DNA of 64,000 nucleotides from Catalinimonas alkaloidigena (GTDB taxonomy: Bacteria > Bacteroidota > Bacteroidia > Cytophagales > Flexibacteraceae): assembly GCF_900100765.1 (NCBI RefSeq), contig NZ_FNFO01000014.1:1-64000 (forward strand), written 5' to 3'. Below are positions 1-8,996 of the stretch, one piece after another. The first letter of the stretch is position 1. Each line of letters opens with the position of its first letter. The notes below the pieces were generated by a model. The model was given only the letters and a program-made list of their open reading frames with translations. It had not been told where the DNA came from and ran no database searches. A program made the translations under genes and the position numbers.

Positions 1-3
1 TTT

Positions 4-22
4 ATTTAGACTTAATCTAAAT
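4..22. promoter_or_regulatory. 19-bp palindrome, possible operator at left edge
   Basis: Arms ATTTAGA and TCTAAAT are exact reverse complements around CTTAA. The size and the A/T-rich TAGA..TCTA form resemble operators of DtxR-type metal regulators, but no regulated gene is visible because the window starts here. The target would be a gene leftwards of base 1 or the pectate-lyase gene 600 bp to the right. The role is inference. Confidence 0.3.
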
Positions 23-622
23 TGATGCAAAACTAGAGGTTCCCCCACGAGACGGATAACGCAAATGGGAATTTTACTGACGCGAACGGGAAGATCCTCC
101 AAGCGTCTTCCCGCTCGGCGGCTGCGGCAACCGATGTCGTCCCCCGACTACCTGAGGCGATTCCCTCTTCGGCCTGCGTTAGCTGAAAGAACCATTCTCT
201 TTGAAGGACTGCCGCACAGCATACGTACAACGCTCCCTGATGGAACGCCAGAGGAGGCATACCATGCTGATGCTCGGATGTCGTAACCCAGGGGTGGATA
301 TGAAAGCTACGGGGTGGGCCATACAGGTCAGCAGGCATGTGAGTAATAAAGAAGACTCTTCACAAGGCTCCGAGTCCTACCCAGCGTTGAGACACGTGGT
401 GAAGATTTTCGAACCAGAGCGGGGTATTTCGCCGGATTACGCGTCCACTGTTCAGTAGCGAAAGGTCCCGGTGTGCGCATGCCAGGGCCTACGCAATAGA
501 CCTTTGGAAGAGCGGTGTTGATCCCGACCACATCGCCGGGATGCTGCATCTTTTACCACACGGGAGCCCGAAAGCGCTTCCACCTCCCCTCACAACCTGT
601 TCACGCTTTTGGCAAACGATCT
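23..622. other. Intergenic region without a recognisable gene
   Basis: About 600 bases between the left-edge palindrome and the first gene. Short open frames exist on both strands, but none has a recognisable domain, signal peptide or convincing start. It presumably holds the promoter of the downstream secreted protein; no clear TAnnTTTG box at a sensible distance was found. Confidence 0.5.
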
Positions 623-2359
623 ATGAAACCCCTTCTACTCTATTTTCTGACGGTATGCAGCCTGTTGTCTTGCGAACTAGCCGCCCAAACCCCCACGCCC
701 GCGTTTCCGACGGCCGAAGGCTTCGGGAAGTGGGCCACAGGGGGGCGGGGCGGTCAGGTGGTGGAGGTGACGCGCTTGGATGACGACGAGCTTGGCAACC
801 TGGAAGGAAGCCTTCGCTGGGCTTTAAAACAACACTCCGGTCAGCCCCTCACCATTGTTTTTCGCACTTCCGGCACCATCGACCTGAACGGTCACGATCT
901 GCGCAGCAAGCGTAGCAACCTTACGATCGCGGGCCAGACCGCCCCGGGAGATGGCATCTGCATCAAAGGGGGAAACGTGAACCTGGGAGGAAGCTACAAC
1001 GTGATTGTGCGGTTTCTGCGCATGCGGGTAGGCTTACGAAACGGTACAGATTTTATTCCGGGTGCCAGCCTGAGTCTGGAAAACGGTGGCAATTTCATCA
1101 TCGACCACTGCTCCTTTTCCTGGTCGGCCGAAGAGAACACCGGCTTTTACGACAATACCCATTCGACCGTCCAGTGGTGTATCGCCTCAGAAGGGCTCTA
1201 CAATGCCGGACACGGAAAGGGCGCCCGGAGCTATGGCTCAGTCTGGGGAGGACGCAAAGCGACGTACCACCATAACCTACTGGCCCATAACGTGTCCAGA
1301 AGCCCCCGCTTCGGCACCTCTACCAAGAACGACCGGCACATGCTGGTTGATTACGTGAACAACGTCAACTACAATTACGGTCGGCAAAATGCCTGTTACG
1401 GAGGTGAGAACGAGCTGGGCGCCGCCGGGTCGGTCCACATCAACCTGGTGAACAACTACTACAAACCGGGGCCGGCCTATCCGGGGGAAAGACGCAGCAA
1501 CCTGGTACGGGCTTCTTATGAAGTGGGTGCACAGCACCATTATTTCTCACATTGGCACCTGAGTGGCAACTACATTGAAGGCGAGGCCAATGCTTCCATC
1601 AACGAGGACAACTACCTGGGCCTTGAGATTGAGGAATACGTGGAGCACCTGCCCTCGACGACCATCGATAGCCTGAAAGTGGATCACATTGCAGTAGAGG
1701 AGCCCGTCAGTACCCAAACGGCTCACGAAGCCTATGCGCAGGTGCTGGAACAGGTCGGTGCCTTTCCGCGGGACAGTGTTGACCGACGCCTCATCGAGGA
1801 AGTACGCACGGGCACGGCCGTTGCGTCGAGTAGTTTCAACGCCTATCGGGTAACGGGCATCATCGACAAACCTTCCGATGCAGGAGGCTATCCTGTGCTG
1901 CATACCTACCACGTCGTCAACGACACGGACCATGATGGCATCGCCGACTACTGGGAACGCGCCAACGGGCTGGATGCCACCGATGCAGAAGACCGAAACA
2001 GACGCAGCACCGAAGGGTATACGTACCTGGAAGTCTACCTCAACGGCCTGGCCGGCGAATACCTGGACGGGTTTGTGTACCCCCTGATCGACACGGTGGT
2101 GACCAACAGTCCTACTCCTTTTCATGATCCTGCCCTCCACATCAGTGCTTATTTAGACCAGTCCGGCCATCGGATGGTGGTAAAATCTCAGGCGCGTGTC
2201 CAGACCATCACGCTTTTTGATGAGTTGGGAAGACGGGTAAAGCACGTCACCGCGCCGGCCCTGACCAGCGTCAACCTGATGGATGTGCCGAGCGGGTGGT
2301 ACGTCGTCCAGTTTGAAACCGATACTCACAGCATACAGCGAATGCGCCTGGTTAAATAA
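623..2359 (+). CDS. Secreted pectate-lyase-like protein with T9SS C-terminal signal
   Basis: A 578-residue polysaccharide lyase of the PL1/pectate lyase superfamily, expected to cleave pectic polymers outside the cell. The ATG at 623 begins MKPLLLYF, followed by a signal peptide ending near AAQT; an upstream in-frame start at 515 would bury the signal peptide and is rejected. Right-handed beta-helix features typical of the family are visible: AGQTAPGDGI, the DHCSFSW segment, and HHNLLAHNVSRSPRF in the middle. Near residue 430 a calcium-binding-like DTDHDGIADYWE stretch follows. The last 70 residues look like a T9SS type A sorting domain (PSGWYVVQFET..RLVK), so the protein is probably secreted through the outer membrane and surface-anchored. 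The next gene points the other way, so this is a single-gene unit. Substrate specificity is inferred from the family only. Confidence 0.88.
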   Translation: MKPLLLYFLTVCSLLSCELAAQTPTPAFPTAEGFGKWATGGRGGQVVEVTRLDDDELGNLEGSLRWALKQHSGQPLTIVFRTSGTIDLNGHDLRSKRSNLTIAGQTAPGDGICIKGGNVNLGGSYNVIVRFLRMRVGLRNGTDFIPGASLSLENGGNFIIDHCSFSWSAEENTGFYDNTHSTVQWCIASEGLYNAGHGKGARSYGSVWGGRKATYHHNLLAHNVSRSPRFGTSTKNDRHMLVDYVNNVNYNYGRQNACYGGENELGAAGSVHINLVNNYYKPGPAYPGERRSNLVRASYEVGAQHHYFSHWHLSGNYIEGEANASINEDNYLGLEIEEYVEHLPSTTIDSLKVDHIAVEEPVSTQTAHEAYAQVLEQVGAFPRDSVDRRLIEEVRTGTAVASSSFNAYRVTGIIDKPSDAGGYPVLHTYHVVNDTDHDGIADYWERANGLDATDAEDRNRRSTEGYTYLEVYLNGLAGEYLDGFVYPLIDTVVTNSPTPFHDPALHISAYLDQSGHRMVVKSQARVQTITLFDELGRRVKHVTAPALTSVNLMDVPSGWYVVQFETDTHSIQRMRLVK

Positions 2360-2598
2360 AGGCCAGGGTTTCGGAGCGCAACTCCCGTGCGAAGGGTCAG
2401 CTGCCTCACTTAGCCCCCTCCCTGCTTTCGCAAGAGGTGCAGGGTCGTGTTCCTGCCGGAAAAGACACAATTGACAAACAGCGATTGTGCGGTGATCCTG
2501 TTCTTTTCACCTACAACACACCTACGCGGTGGAGACGTGGCGGCATGTACGTAATCTGCTGTAACGCTTATCGTTAATGCGGCCACGTATATGCTCCC

Positions 2599-2631
2599 GA
2601 GGCATTGCCTCGCCTGTTCCGGCAATGCCTC
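2599..2631. terminator. Stem-loop between convergent genes
   Basis: An 11-bp perfect stem, GAGGCATTGCC and GGCAATGCCTC, with an 11-base loop, lies between the ends of two convergent genes (2359 and 2680). It is followed on the plus strand by TCTTTA. It probably acts as a terminator for both genes, although the T-tract is weak. Confidence 0.6.
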
Positions 2632-2679
2632 TCTTTAGTCGGTTAACAGGCACACACAAATCCCGAACGGGGTTTACGC

Positions 2680-3954
2680 TTACGGAAGGTTACTGACGGA
2701 GTAAAGCTCCATCAGCTGGTTCTTTTTCTCGTTATGATGAACATAGTCTAAAAACGCAGGGTAGCCGTCCCGATCCAGGAGGTTTTTACCTACGCACCCC
2801 TTGTAAGAAAGACCCGAGAGGGTCAAAGTCGGATAGCGCGTTCCGAACGCCGCAGGTAGCGTTTGCAGCACCAGGTTTTCCGCGTTGTCGCGTGGGTAAT
2901 GAATCGACCACCGGGTAACATCCTGGTCATTACTCCAGGCACCTACCAACACATCAAACTCCTCAGTAGCGGTGAACTGAAACGTAGCATAGGCAGAGTT
3001 CATCACCGAAAAATCTCCTTGAAAAAGCTCAATGGATAACGAGGGAGGAGGCCCACCAAATTTTTCATAGACATAATTTTTATCCGCCAGCGTAGCGGAC
3101 CAGTAGGTGCGGTAAAGGTCGAATCCCTCCACGTACCCGACTTTAAAGAGAGAAGGGCTTTCCGGCTCTTGAAGCAGGATCTGTGCCAGCACATACCCAT
3201 CCAATCCCTGGTAACTGGAAAGCGTTTCTTCCTGAAATGCGGTGAGTTCCATGTACATGTGCTGGACTTGGTCGAACGAGAGCTCCACCACCTGGTCTAT
3301 CGGGGCGAAATCCTGTTCAAAATCCAGCACTGGGTTATTTCCCGTGAAAAGATCATGAGCAAACCATTTGTAGCGGGGGGTGAAAGTACCGTCATGGAGC
3401 ACCAATAGCATGTCCTGAGGGGCCTGTTCATGCACCCTGACATTGACATCTACCTTTCCTCCACCGCTTCTTCCACCTGTATCTACCAGCCCATGTGCAT
3501 TGCTCATAGACCAATTGAAGAAATTCCGGCCACTAAATTGTGGGGCATCTTCAATTTTGATGGTGGCTTCTTTACTTGTTAATCCCTCGTAACCAACTCT
3601 AGTCGGGTCAGGGATACGCCAGGTTTGGTCAACCGGCACCTGGGTGTAAGTCGTGAGTTGGTATTGATCGAAGGCCTGGTTTGCTGCGACCAGGGTGATG
3701 TTCACCCAACCCTCTACTGATTGCGTGGTTGTCAGCGTAGTATCGTTTGTCAATTCGGCTGAAGCCAGCACTTCTCCTTTCTTGTCCGAGACGACGACCC
3801 AATGCTCCAGATTATCTCCGGAAAAGTGCTCGGTAGCCGCAATCGTAATCAAAGACGTGGCAACGGGCTCCGGCAACTCGTTCGGGGTGTCATCACCGCA
3901 GGAAAGCAGCACAAATCCCGGTACCAGGAAGAGACTTTTTATTTTCAGGCACAT
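2680..3954 (-). CDS. Putative surface or periplasmic lipoprotein, function unknown
   Basis: A 424-residue protein starting at MCLKIKSLFL. Its short hydrophobic stretch ends in LLSC-GDD, a lipobox that puts the lipidated cysteine near residue 19. A longer in-frame extension upstream lacks a signal peptide and is rejected. The rest is rich in beta-strand-like Thr/Val segments, consistent with Ig-like or immunoglobulin-fold domains, but no named domain was recognised. The PG-like Asp/Asn-rich stretch after the lipobox (GDDTPNELPEP) resembles the export signal of surface-exposed Bacteroidota lipoproteins, although it is not diagnostic. It is transcribed alone and convergent with the pectate-lyase gene. 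Confidence 0.7.
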   Translation of the reverse strand: MCLKIKSLFLVPGFVLLSCGDDTPNELPEPVATSLITIAATEHFSGDNLEHWVVVSDKKGEVLASAELTNDTTLTTTQSVEGWVNITLVAANQAFDQYQLTTYTQVPVDQTWRIPDPTRVGYEGLTSKEATIKIEDAPQFSGRNFFNWSMSNAHGLVDTGGRSGGGKVDVNVRVHEQAPQDMLLVLHDGTFTPRYKWFAHDLFTGNNPVLDFEQDFAPIDQVVELSFDQVQHMYMELTAFQEETLSSYQGLDGYVLAQILLQEPESPSLFKVGYVEGFDLYRTYWSATLADKNYVYEKFGGPPPSLSIELFQGDFSVMNSAYATFQFTATEEFDVLVGAWSNDQDVTRWSIHYPRDNAENLVLQTLPAAFGTRYPTLTLSGLSYKGCVGKNLLDRDGYPAFLDYVHHNEKKNQLMELYSVSNLP

Positions 3955-4482
3955 AGCAAGGGGTTGATTTATAGAAAAAAGTGAGTCGGTATAAAAGCAT
4001 CTCCAACGAGCGTGTAAAATAAAGCCGTTACGCTTCCCGTTGTGTACAAATTTCGTCCAGACCCTACCTGGGATCAAACAAATACGACAGGAAGTCAGGC
4101 AACCGTGCGTCGCCCTGGGCAACCCGCAATACTCCCGGTTTTCACGTCACTTGCCTTGCTCGTTTCGCGTGATAAAAAAGGCTACGCTCGGGTAAGCCCT
4201 CCGGAATCGCTCTCCGCCCTTTAGTCTCTGGATTCATAACCCAACCTTCACATCCGGGAAACACACAAGCGCGTAGCCCGATGCACTTTTACAGGGGGAG
4301 CGCCGTACGCCTCGCCTGTTGGCTTTAGCTACTACTCGCCGATCCGAAGCTGCACTTCCTATGGGAAGCGCAGCTTCGGATCGGTTGAGGCTCGCTGATG
4401 CCTGAAACTACAGCACCCCCTCAACGACCACCCGCCATTCGCGACCCGACCATTGCAACTATTAAGATCCAGGCTCTTACGT
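3955..4482. other. Divergent intergenic region with a strong hairpin
   Basis: About 530 bases separate the divergent lipoprotein and PI-PLC genes and must contain both promoters. No convincing gene is present; the short open frames lack family features. The only conspicuous element is the 46-base hairpin at 4339-4384, annotated separately. Confidence 0.5.
4339..4384. repeat. Near-perfect 21-bp inverted repeat
   Basis: Arms of 21 bases (4339-4359 and 4364-4384) pair with a single A/C mismatch around a TATG tetraloop; the core of the stem is GATCCGAAGCTGC. It lies about 100 bases upstream of the PI-PLC start. No T-tract follows on the plus strand, so it is not a classic terminator. It could be a leader structure, a processing site or a solitary palindromic repeat. 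Confidence 0.75.
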
Positions 4483-5559
4483 ATGACTCTACAAAGCGCT
4501 TCTCTGTTTTTACTCGGCTTGCTGCTGCCCATCCTCGGCCGGGCACAGGACGACCAACGCCCGATCAACCAACTCCAGGTAATTGGGTCGCACAACAGTT
4601 ACAAACAGGCCATCGAACCTGCCTTGTTCAAGGTGCTGGAAGGCTACGACCGGGAAAAGATGCAGGGCCTGGCCTACGAACACATCCCCATTCCGGAGCA
4701 ACTGGACAGGGGGCTGCGCAACCTGGAAATCGATGTCTACGCCGATACACAGGGGGGGAAATACGCCCACCCGAAAGGGCTGACGATGGCTCCGCCCGAC
4801 AAGCCGTACGACCCCGAGGGTCTGATGCAACAACCCGGTTTTAAAGTCTTTCATGTGCCGGACATCGACTTCCGAAGCTCCTGCCTCACACTGGACCTGT
4901 GCCTGTCGCAGTTGAAACGGTGGTCGGACGCGCACCCGAACCACACCCCCGTGTTCATTACCCTGGAAGCCAAAGGGGGCGGTACGTCGACCGGCAATCC
5001 GTGGGGATTGACCGTTCCGGAAGCCTTTACGGAGGCGATGTTCGACGAACTGGACCGCGTCCTTCGGCAGGGGCTCGGGGAAGAGAAACTGATGACGCCC
5101 GACGACGTGCGCGGCCGGCACAAGACGCTGGAACAAGCAGTGTTGAAAGACGGTTGGCCCACCTTGCAATCGGCCCGAGGCAAATTCCTGTTCGTACTGG
5201 ACGATACGGGCGAAAAACGAGCGATGTACATAAAAAATCATCCTTCGCTCAAGGGCAGAGTCTTGTTCGTGAATGCCGAGCCGGGCACGCCGGAAGCGGC
5301 AATCCTGATTCGGAATAATCCGCAGGACGCCACCCTACCCGATCTGGTCAGGCGCGGATACATCATCCGCACGCGGGCCGATGCCGACACCCGACAGGCA
5401 CGTACCAACGATTACTCCCACTTTCGGGCCGCCGCCGACTCGGGCGCGCAGATCATCACCACCGATTATTACCAGGAAAGCTCGTTTTTCGATTCGCCCT
5501 ACCGGGTCGCCTTTGAGGGCGGCGTTTACGTACGGCCCAATCCACTTTTTCCTCAATAA
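4483..5559 (+). CDS. Secreted calcium-dependent PI-PLC-like phosphodiesterase
   Basis: A 358-residue protein of the phosphatidylinositol-specific phospholipase C X-domain type (Ca2+-dependent PI-PLC-C1-like branch). It is expected to cleave phosphodiester bonds of phosphoinositide-like lipids in the periplasm or outside. The ATG at 4483 gives MTLQSASLFLLGLLLPILGRA, a signal peptide cut near AQD; an upstream TTG at 4453 is less likely. Catalytic-type histidines are seen in IGSHNSY (His37) and VFHVPD (His124). Acidic metal ligands are seen in the LEIDVY segment and in the ITLEAKGG segment. The next gene, a PHP-domain phosphoesterase, follows 73 bp later on the same strand, so the two may be co-transcribed and act on related phosphorylated products. 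That link is inference. Confidence 0.82.
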   Translation: MTLQSASLFLLGLLLPILGRAQDDQRPINQLQVIGSHNSYKQAIEPALFKVLEGYDREKMQGLAYEHIPIPEQLDRGLRNLEIDVYADTQGGKYAHPKGLTMAPPDKPYDPEGLMQQPGFKVFHVPDIDFRSSCLTLDLCLSQLKRWSDAHPNHTPVFITLEAKGGGTSTGNPWGLTVPEAFTEAMFDELDRVLRQGLGEEKLMTPDDVRGRHKTLEQAVLKDGWPTLQSARGKFLFVLDDTGEKRAMYIKNHPSLKGRVLFVNAEPGTPEAAILIRNNPQDATLPDLVRRGYIIRTRADADTRQARTNDYSHFRAAADSGAQIITTDYYQESSFFDSPYRVAFEGGVYVRPNPLFPQ

Positions 5560-5632
5560 AACGGCTTCTTTTGATTTCCGCCCCGACGCTGTTAGATCAC
5601 GCTTTCGAAAGCATTCCTTCTTCTCCGTACAC

Positions 5633-6883
5633 ATGAAGTTCCTTTTTAGCCTTCCAGGCACCCCTGCCCTACGTCGTTGCACGTCCCCCCTACCCCTACT
5701 GCTCGTCTACCTCAGTTGCCTGATGCCGGCCGCCTTCCACAGTGCCCAGGGGCAGTCCGCCGCTGAAAATCCCTGGGCCGTACGCAAGTTAGCCCCCCTC
5801 CCCGCGCCGGCCAGTCTGACCGACGGCGTTTGGCTGAAAGGCGACCTGCACGTGCATTCCCGTCACAGCAAAGAATCGACCAACCACTCCATGGCCAAGA
5901 TCCTGGCGAACGCCACCGCGATGGGCATGGGCTTTCTCTGCATCACCGACCACGACAATCATGTGCAGGGGGATGTGGCCCATCACACCTGGGCCGATCC
6001 CGCGTTCCGCTCCGACTCGTTGGTTTTGCTGTACGGGGCGGAATGGACCACTACCCGGGGCCACGGCAATACCTTTTCGGCGCGGCCTTACGACCACCAG
6101 CGCTTCTATAACGTGCGCGATCAGCGCGATTCCGTCGTGGGGCGGGTCAAAAACGAACTGGGCATCCATCTATCGGCCAATCATCCCAGTGGGAAAGACC
6201 ACTTCGGGTACTCGTACGACTTGGTCAACTCCATCGAGGTGTGGAATTCGGCCTTGTGGGAAAAGAACCCAAATGCCCTCATGATCTGGGACGACATGCT
6301 TTCTTCCGGGCGGAAACTGACCGGGCGAGGCGGCAGCGACGCCCACCACGGGCTTCCTGAGACCCCGGAACAGGCCACCAAAGGCAGCGTCGAAGCAAAA
6401 TACAATTACATCGGCACGCCCACGACCTGGGTGTTTGCCAAGGAGAAAACACCAGAAGCGGTGGTAGAAGCCCTGACGTTGGGGCGGGTGTCCATCAGCG
6501 TCAATCCCTACTCGCCGCGGGTCGAATTCTATGCGGACCTGAACGGCGACAACCAATCGGACCTGATGATGGGCGACAACGCAAATGCCCCCACGAAGCC
6601 GGTGCGTTTCAGCATCCAACTAAAAGGCCAAACACTTGCGGACTCTACCTACACGATCCGCGTGATCAAAGATGGCCGCACGTTTCAAACGCTGCAAGCC
6701 TCCGGTTCCTCTCCTGAAGTCACGTTTTCGGATACGCCGGAGGCCGTGGGGCGCACGTACTACCGCGTGGCAGTGGAAGGCCCCGCCACGCCCTTTCCAT
6801 TCGCGCCGGAATCCATGGGCATCAGTGGGCACATGGTGGCCTTGTCCAACCCGATCTATTTCAACTTCGATCCGGAGTTTTAA
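5633..6883 (+). CDS. Secreted PHP-domain metallohydrolase (CehA/McbA-like)
   Basis: A 416-residue protein with an N-terminal hydrophobic export segment (start MKFLFSLP; an in-frame upstream extension overlapping the PI-PLC gene is rejected). It is followed by a PHP metal-dependent phosphoesterase domain from about residue 65. The first metal motif DLHVHSRHS (His73, His75), ITDHDNH, AEWTT and the late SDAHH motif are all visible; these ligands bind a multinuclear metal site in the family. A C-terminal beta-rich region of about 100 residues has no clear assignment. It is likely periplasmic and may hydrolyse phosphoesters released by the preceding PI-PLC-like enzyme. The substrate is unknown. 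Confidence 0.82.
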   Translation: MKFLFSLPGTPALRRCTSPLPLLLVYLSCLMPAAFHSAQGQSAAENPWAVRKLAPLPAPASLTDGVWLKGDLHVHSRHSKESTNHSMAKILANATAMGMGFLCITDHDNHVQGDVAHHTWADPAFRSDSLVLLYGAEWTTTRGHGNTFSARPYDHQRFYNVRDQRDSVVGRVKNELGIHLSANHPSGKDHFGYSYDLVNSIEVWNSALWEKNPNALMIWDDMLSSGRKLTGRGGSDAHHGLPETPEQATKGSVEAKYNYIGTPTTWVFAKEKTPEAVVEALTLGRVSISVNPYSPRVEFYADLNGDNQSDLMMGDNANAPTKPVRFSIQLKGQTLADSTYTIRVIKDGRTFQTLQASGSSPEVTFSDTPEAVGRTYYRVAVEGPATPFPFAPESMGISGHMVALSNPIYFNFDPEF

Positions 6884-7044
6884 GTATCGAACACCCGCCC
6901 ACCATCCAGACCCGATCGTAACGCTTCTTGGGCATCTTTGTCAGGTTAGGTGATACGCCGCGCGGCGATAGCATTCCCTATGTACTGCTACTGCTACCTT
7001 GTCTTCGCGTGTCAGTTGCCTCAACACGCTGCTATCACAGAATT

Positions 7045-7108
7045 AGGAGCGCTGAACACACCGTAGTAACGAATTTAAATCCGTCGCTACGGTGTGTTTA
7101 GCGCTCCT
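7045..7108. repeat. Long inverted repeat downstream of PHP gene
   Basis: Arms of 22 bases (7045-7066 and 7087-7108) are complementary except for one G-T pair, around a 20-base A/T-rich loop. The arm sequence contains GAACACACCGTAG. It lies 160 bases after the PHP gene and 100 bases from the susD end. It could be a terminator-like structure or a remnant palindromic element; no T-tract follows directly. Confidence 0.7.
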
Positions 7109-7133
7109 GAGTGTCCGCCATTTCTAGCACAAC

Positions 7134-7174
7134 AAAAAAGGTCGAAAGCCATACCGTGCCTTCGACCTTTTTTT
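7134..7174. terminator. Bidirectional intrinsic terminator after susD
   Basis: AAAAAAGGTCGAA at 7134-7146 pairs with TTCGACCTTTTTT at 7161-7173. This gives a GC stem with a T-run on both strands. It lies 30 bases beyond the susD stop on the minus strand and also serves transcription arriving from the PHP gene. This is the clearest rho-independent terminator in the window. Confidence 0.88.
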
Positions 7175-7204
7175 GAGACGTTTTGAGTAATCCGTCGTAC
7201 TTGC

Positions 7205-8950
7205 TTAGTAGCCCTGGTTCTGCACTAAAAACCCTGGTTCACTGGAAGCCCCGTCGATGGCCTTTTGAGGAATCGGGAACAACCGTTTGTGGACATCGCT
7301 GTCGGTCTTGCCCGTCCAGTTGCCTTCGTATTTGCCAAACCGGATCTGGTAGGTTCTGCGGTGGCCTTCCCAGTACAGTTCGAAGCCTGTTTCGCGGAAC
7401 AGCGTCTCCAGGTCGATGGAAGAGAGGGCCGCCGGCGTCTGATCAGGGCGCGCGTTCCGGGAAGTGCGCAGGGTGTTTACATCTTCCAACGCGCCCGCAG
7501 GGTCGCCATTGCGCAGCCTGGCTTCGGCACGCATCAGGTAGATCTCGCCCAGGCGCATCAGCACCAGATCGACACTGCTGTAGGAGCAGCAGTTGGGGGC
7601 GGTGTGGCTAAACTGGTATTTCGAAAACCGGTGCCCGGTGTTGTGCAGGCTTCCCTGTTCCGTAAAATCGACGTTGAGCGTGTGGTCAACGTAGCGGATG
7701 TCGGCGCCGCTGGTGCGCTTGTTGATCACCGGGTAGATTCTCACCTTGCCGTCGTCGCAAGTCATGATGTTCCCTCCCGCATCTTTCCGGGGTCCCCAGA
7801 TTACGCCACGGATCAGGCCTCGGTCGATCTCAAAGTCCTGAGCGTCGATGCAGTAATAATGCTCTTCATCGTTCGCGGGCGTAACGCCCGTCAGGTCTTG
7901 CAATTCGTCGGGGATGATCGTGTTCTTCTGGTAAAAACGGGCATCGGCCGTAGCCTGATCCACACTGCCGTAGGCATCAGCCCACGTTTGGATAAAATCG
8001 GGTGTAGCGGCGGTAGCATCGGTTCCGCGGGTGCTCGGAAACTCGGGGCGCGGCACCTGATCGCCCGAAATGGACCAATACGCCCAGCGCTGGTGCTCGG
8101 TTTCCAGCACGCCTCGCTGGTCCAACGCAAAGATCAGCTCAGGATTATCGTGGTTCCCGTCGTTGAACAACTCAAAGTATTCGGGCGACAGGGAATGCGC
8201 ACCACCAATGATACTGCTCGTGTACTGGATCACCTTGTCCATGTCTTCCTTCTGAAAACTGGGGGTACCGTACGGATCGCGATAGACGGCCGCGTTCAGG
8301 TACAGACGCGCCAACAGTCCCCGCACGGCATCCTGGTTGAACCGACCCGGCCCCTGATCGTTGCGGATCACATCCACCACCGACAAAAGGTTGGCCTCAA
8401 TGTAGTCGATCGCGGCCTGGCCCCGCAACAGTTCGGACACCTGGTCCGAGCTCTCTTTTTTGAACACCAGGCCCCAGTTGTCGAGCGCCAGCATGTTGAG
8501 GTAGGCGTCGGCCACGATCATTTCATACAGCGCATCCCGGGCTTCTTGGTTGCCCCCTTCCGCTTCGGCGGTTAACCGTTCCTTCGCCAGGACCGCTCTG
8601 GATAGGGTTAGCGTGATGTAGGTCCAGGCATCGCCCACCAGCGAGTTGCTGGGGGTCATCAGGTGCTGGTGTACCGCAATGAACTTGCCGCCGTCGTACC
8701 AGTCGGTACCACCCCGGTAGGGCAGGATGGCCTCGTCGGACGCCACTTCCTGAAGTCCGAAATTTACCGTATGCAGCCATACCTGACGGAGCATCCCGTA
8801 CACGGGCGCAATCGATCCACTGACGACTTCGGCTTGACCGGTGCCGGTCAGCGACTCGTCCAGAATGTCTTCCTCCAGGGAAGTGCAACCTAAAAAGATG
8901 AGGATAAATAGAGTGAACGGAAGTGCTCTATTCAATTTTATAAATTTCAT
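7205..8950 (-). CDS. susD: SusD/RagB family nutrient-binding outer-membrane lipoprotein
   Basis: A 581-residue SusD-like protein, the surface lid that binds glycans or other nutrients for a SusC transporter. The start MKFIKLNRALP gives a lipoprotein signal with FLGC, putting Cys near residue 22. An N-terminal extension lacking a signal is rejected. Features of the family include the TPR-type helices in the first half, the long loop region, and the C-terminal DLVLMRLGEIYLMRAEARLR segment followed by TLRTSRNA and ELYWEGHRRTYQIRF, which are hallmarks of RagB/SusD. It is separated by 46 bp from susC upstream and is surely co-transcribed with it. Nearby PI-PLC and PHP genes suggest phosphorylated or phospholipid-derived substrates rather than a plain glycan, which is only inference. 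Confidence 0.95.
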   Translation of the reverse strand: MKFIKLNRALPFTLFILIFLGCTSLEEDILDESLTGTGQAEVVSGSIAPVYGMLRQVWLHTVNFGLQEVASDEAILPYRGGTDWYDGGKFIAVHQHLMTPSNSLVGDAWTYITLTLSRAVLAKERLTAEAEGGNQEARDALYEMIVADAYLNMLALDNWGLVFKKESSDQVSELLRGQAAIDYIEANLLSVVDVIRNDQGPGRFNQDAVRGLLARLYLNAAVYRDPYGTPSFQKEDMDKVIQYTSSIIGGAHSLSPEYFELFNDGNHDNPELIFALDQRGVLETEHQRWAYWSISGDQVPRPEFPSTRGTDATAATPDFIQTWADAYGSVDQATADARFYQKNTIIPDELQDLTGVTPANDEEHYYCIDAQDFEIDRGLIRGVIWGPRKDAGGNIMTCDDGKVRIYPVINKRTSGADIRYVDHTLNVDFTEQGSLHNTGHRFSKYQFSHTAPNCCSYSSVDLVLMRLGEIYLMRAEARLRNGDPAGALEDVNTLRTSRNARPDQTPAALSSIDLETLFRETGFELYWEGHRRTYQIRFGKYEGNWTGKTDSDVHKRLFPIPQKAIDGASSEPGFLVQNQGY

Positions 8951-8996
8951 GGTATTTCTTTTTTGAGGAGATACAAAGAGAACGTTCGTGGTCTGA

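Noticed and set aside
2466-2495. Possible fourth copy of the 38-bp element (CAATTGACAAAC)
   Set aside because: Only the first 12 bases match; the conserved GTACATATCATCG end is absent, and no minus-strand gene starts downstream.
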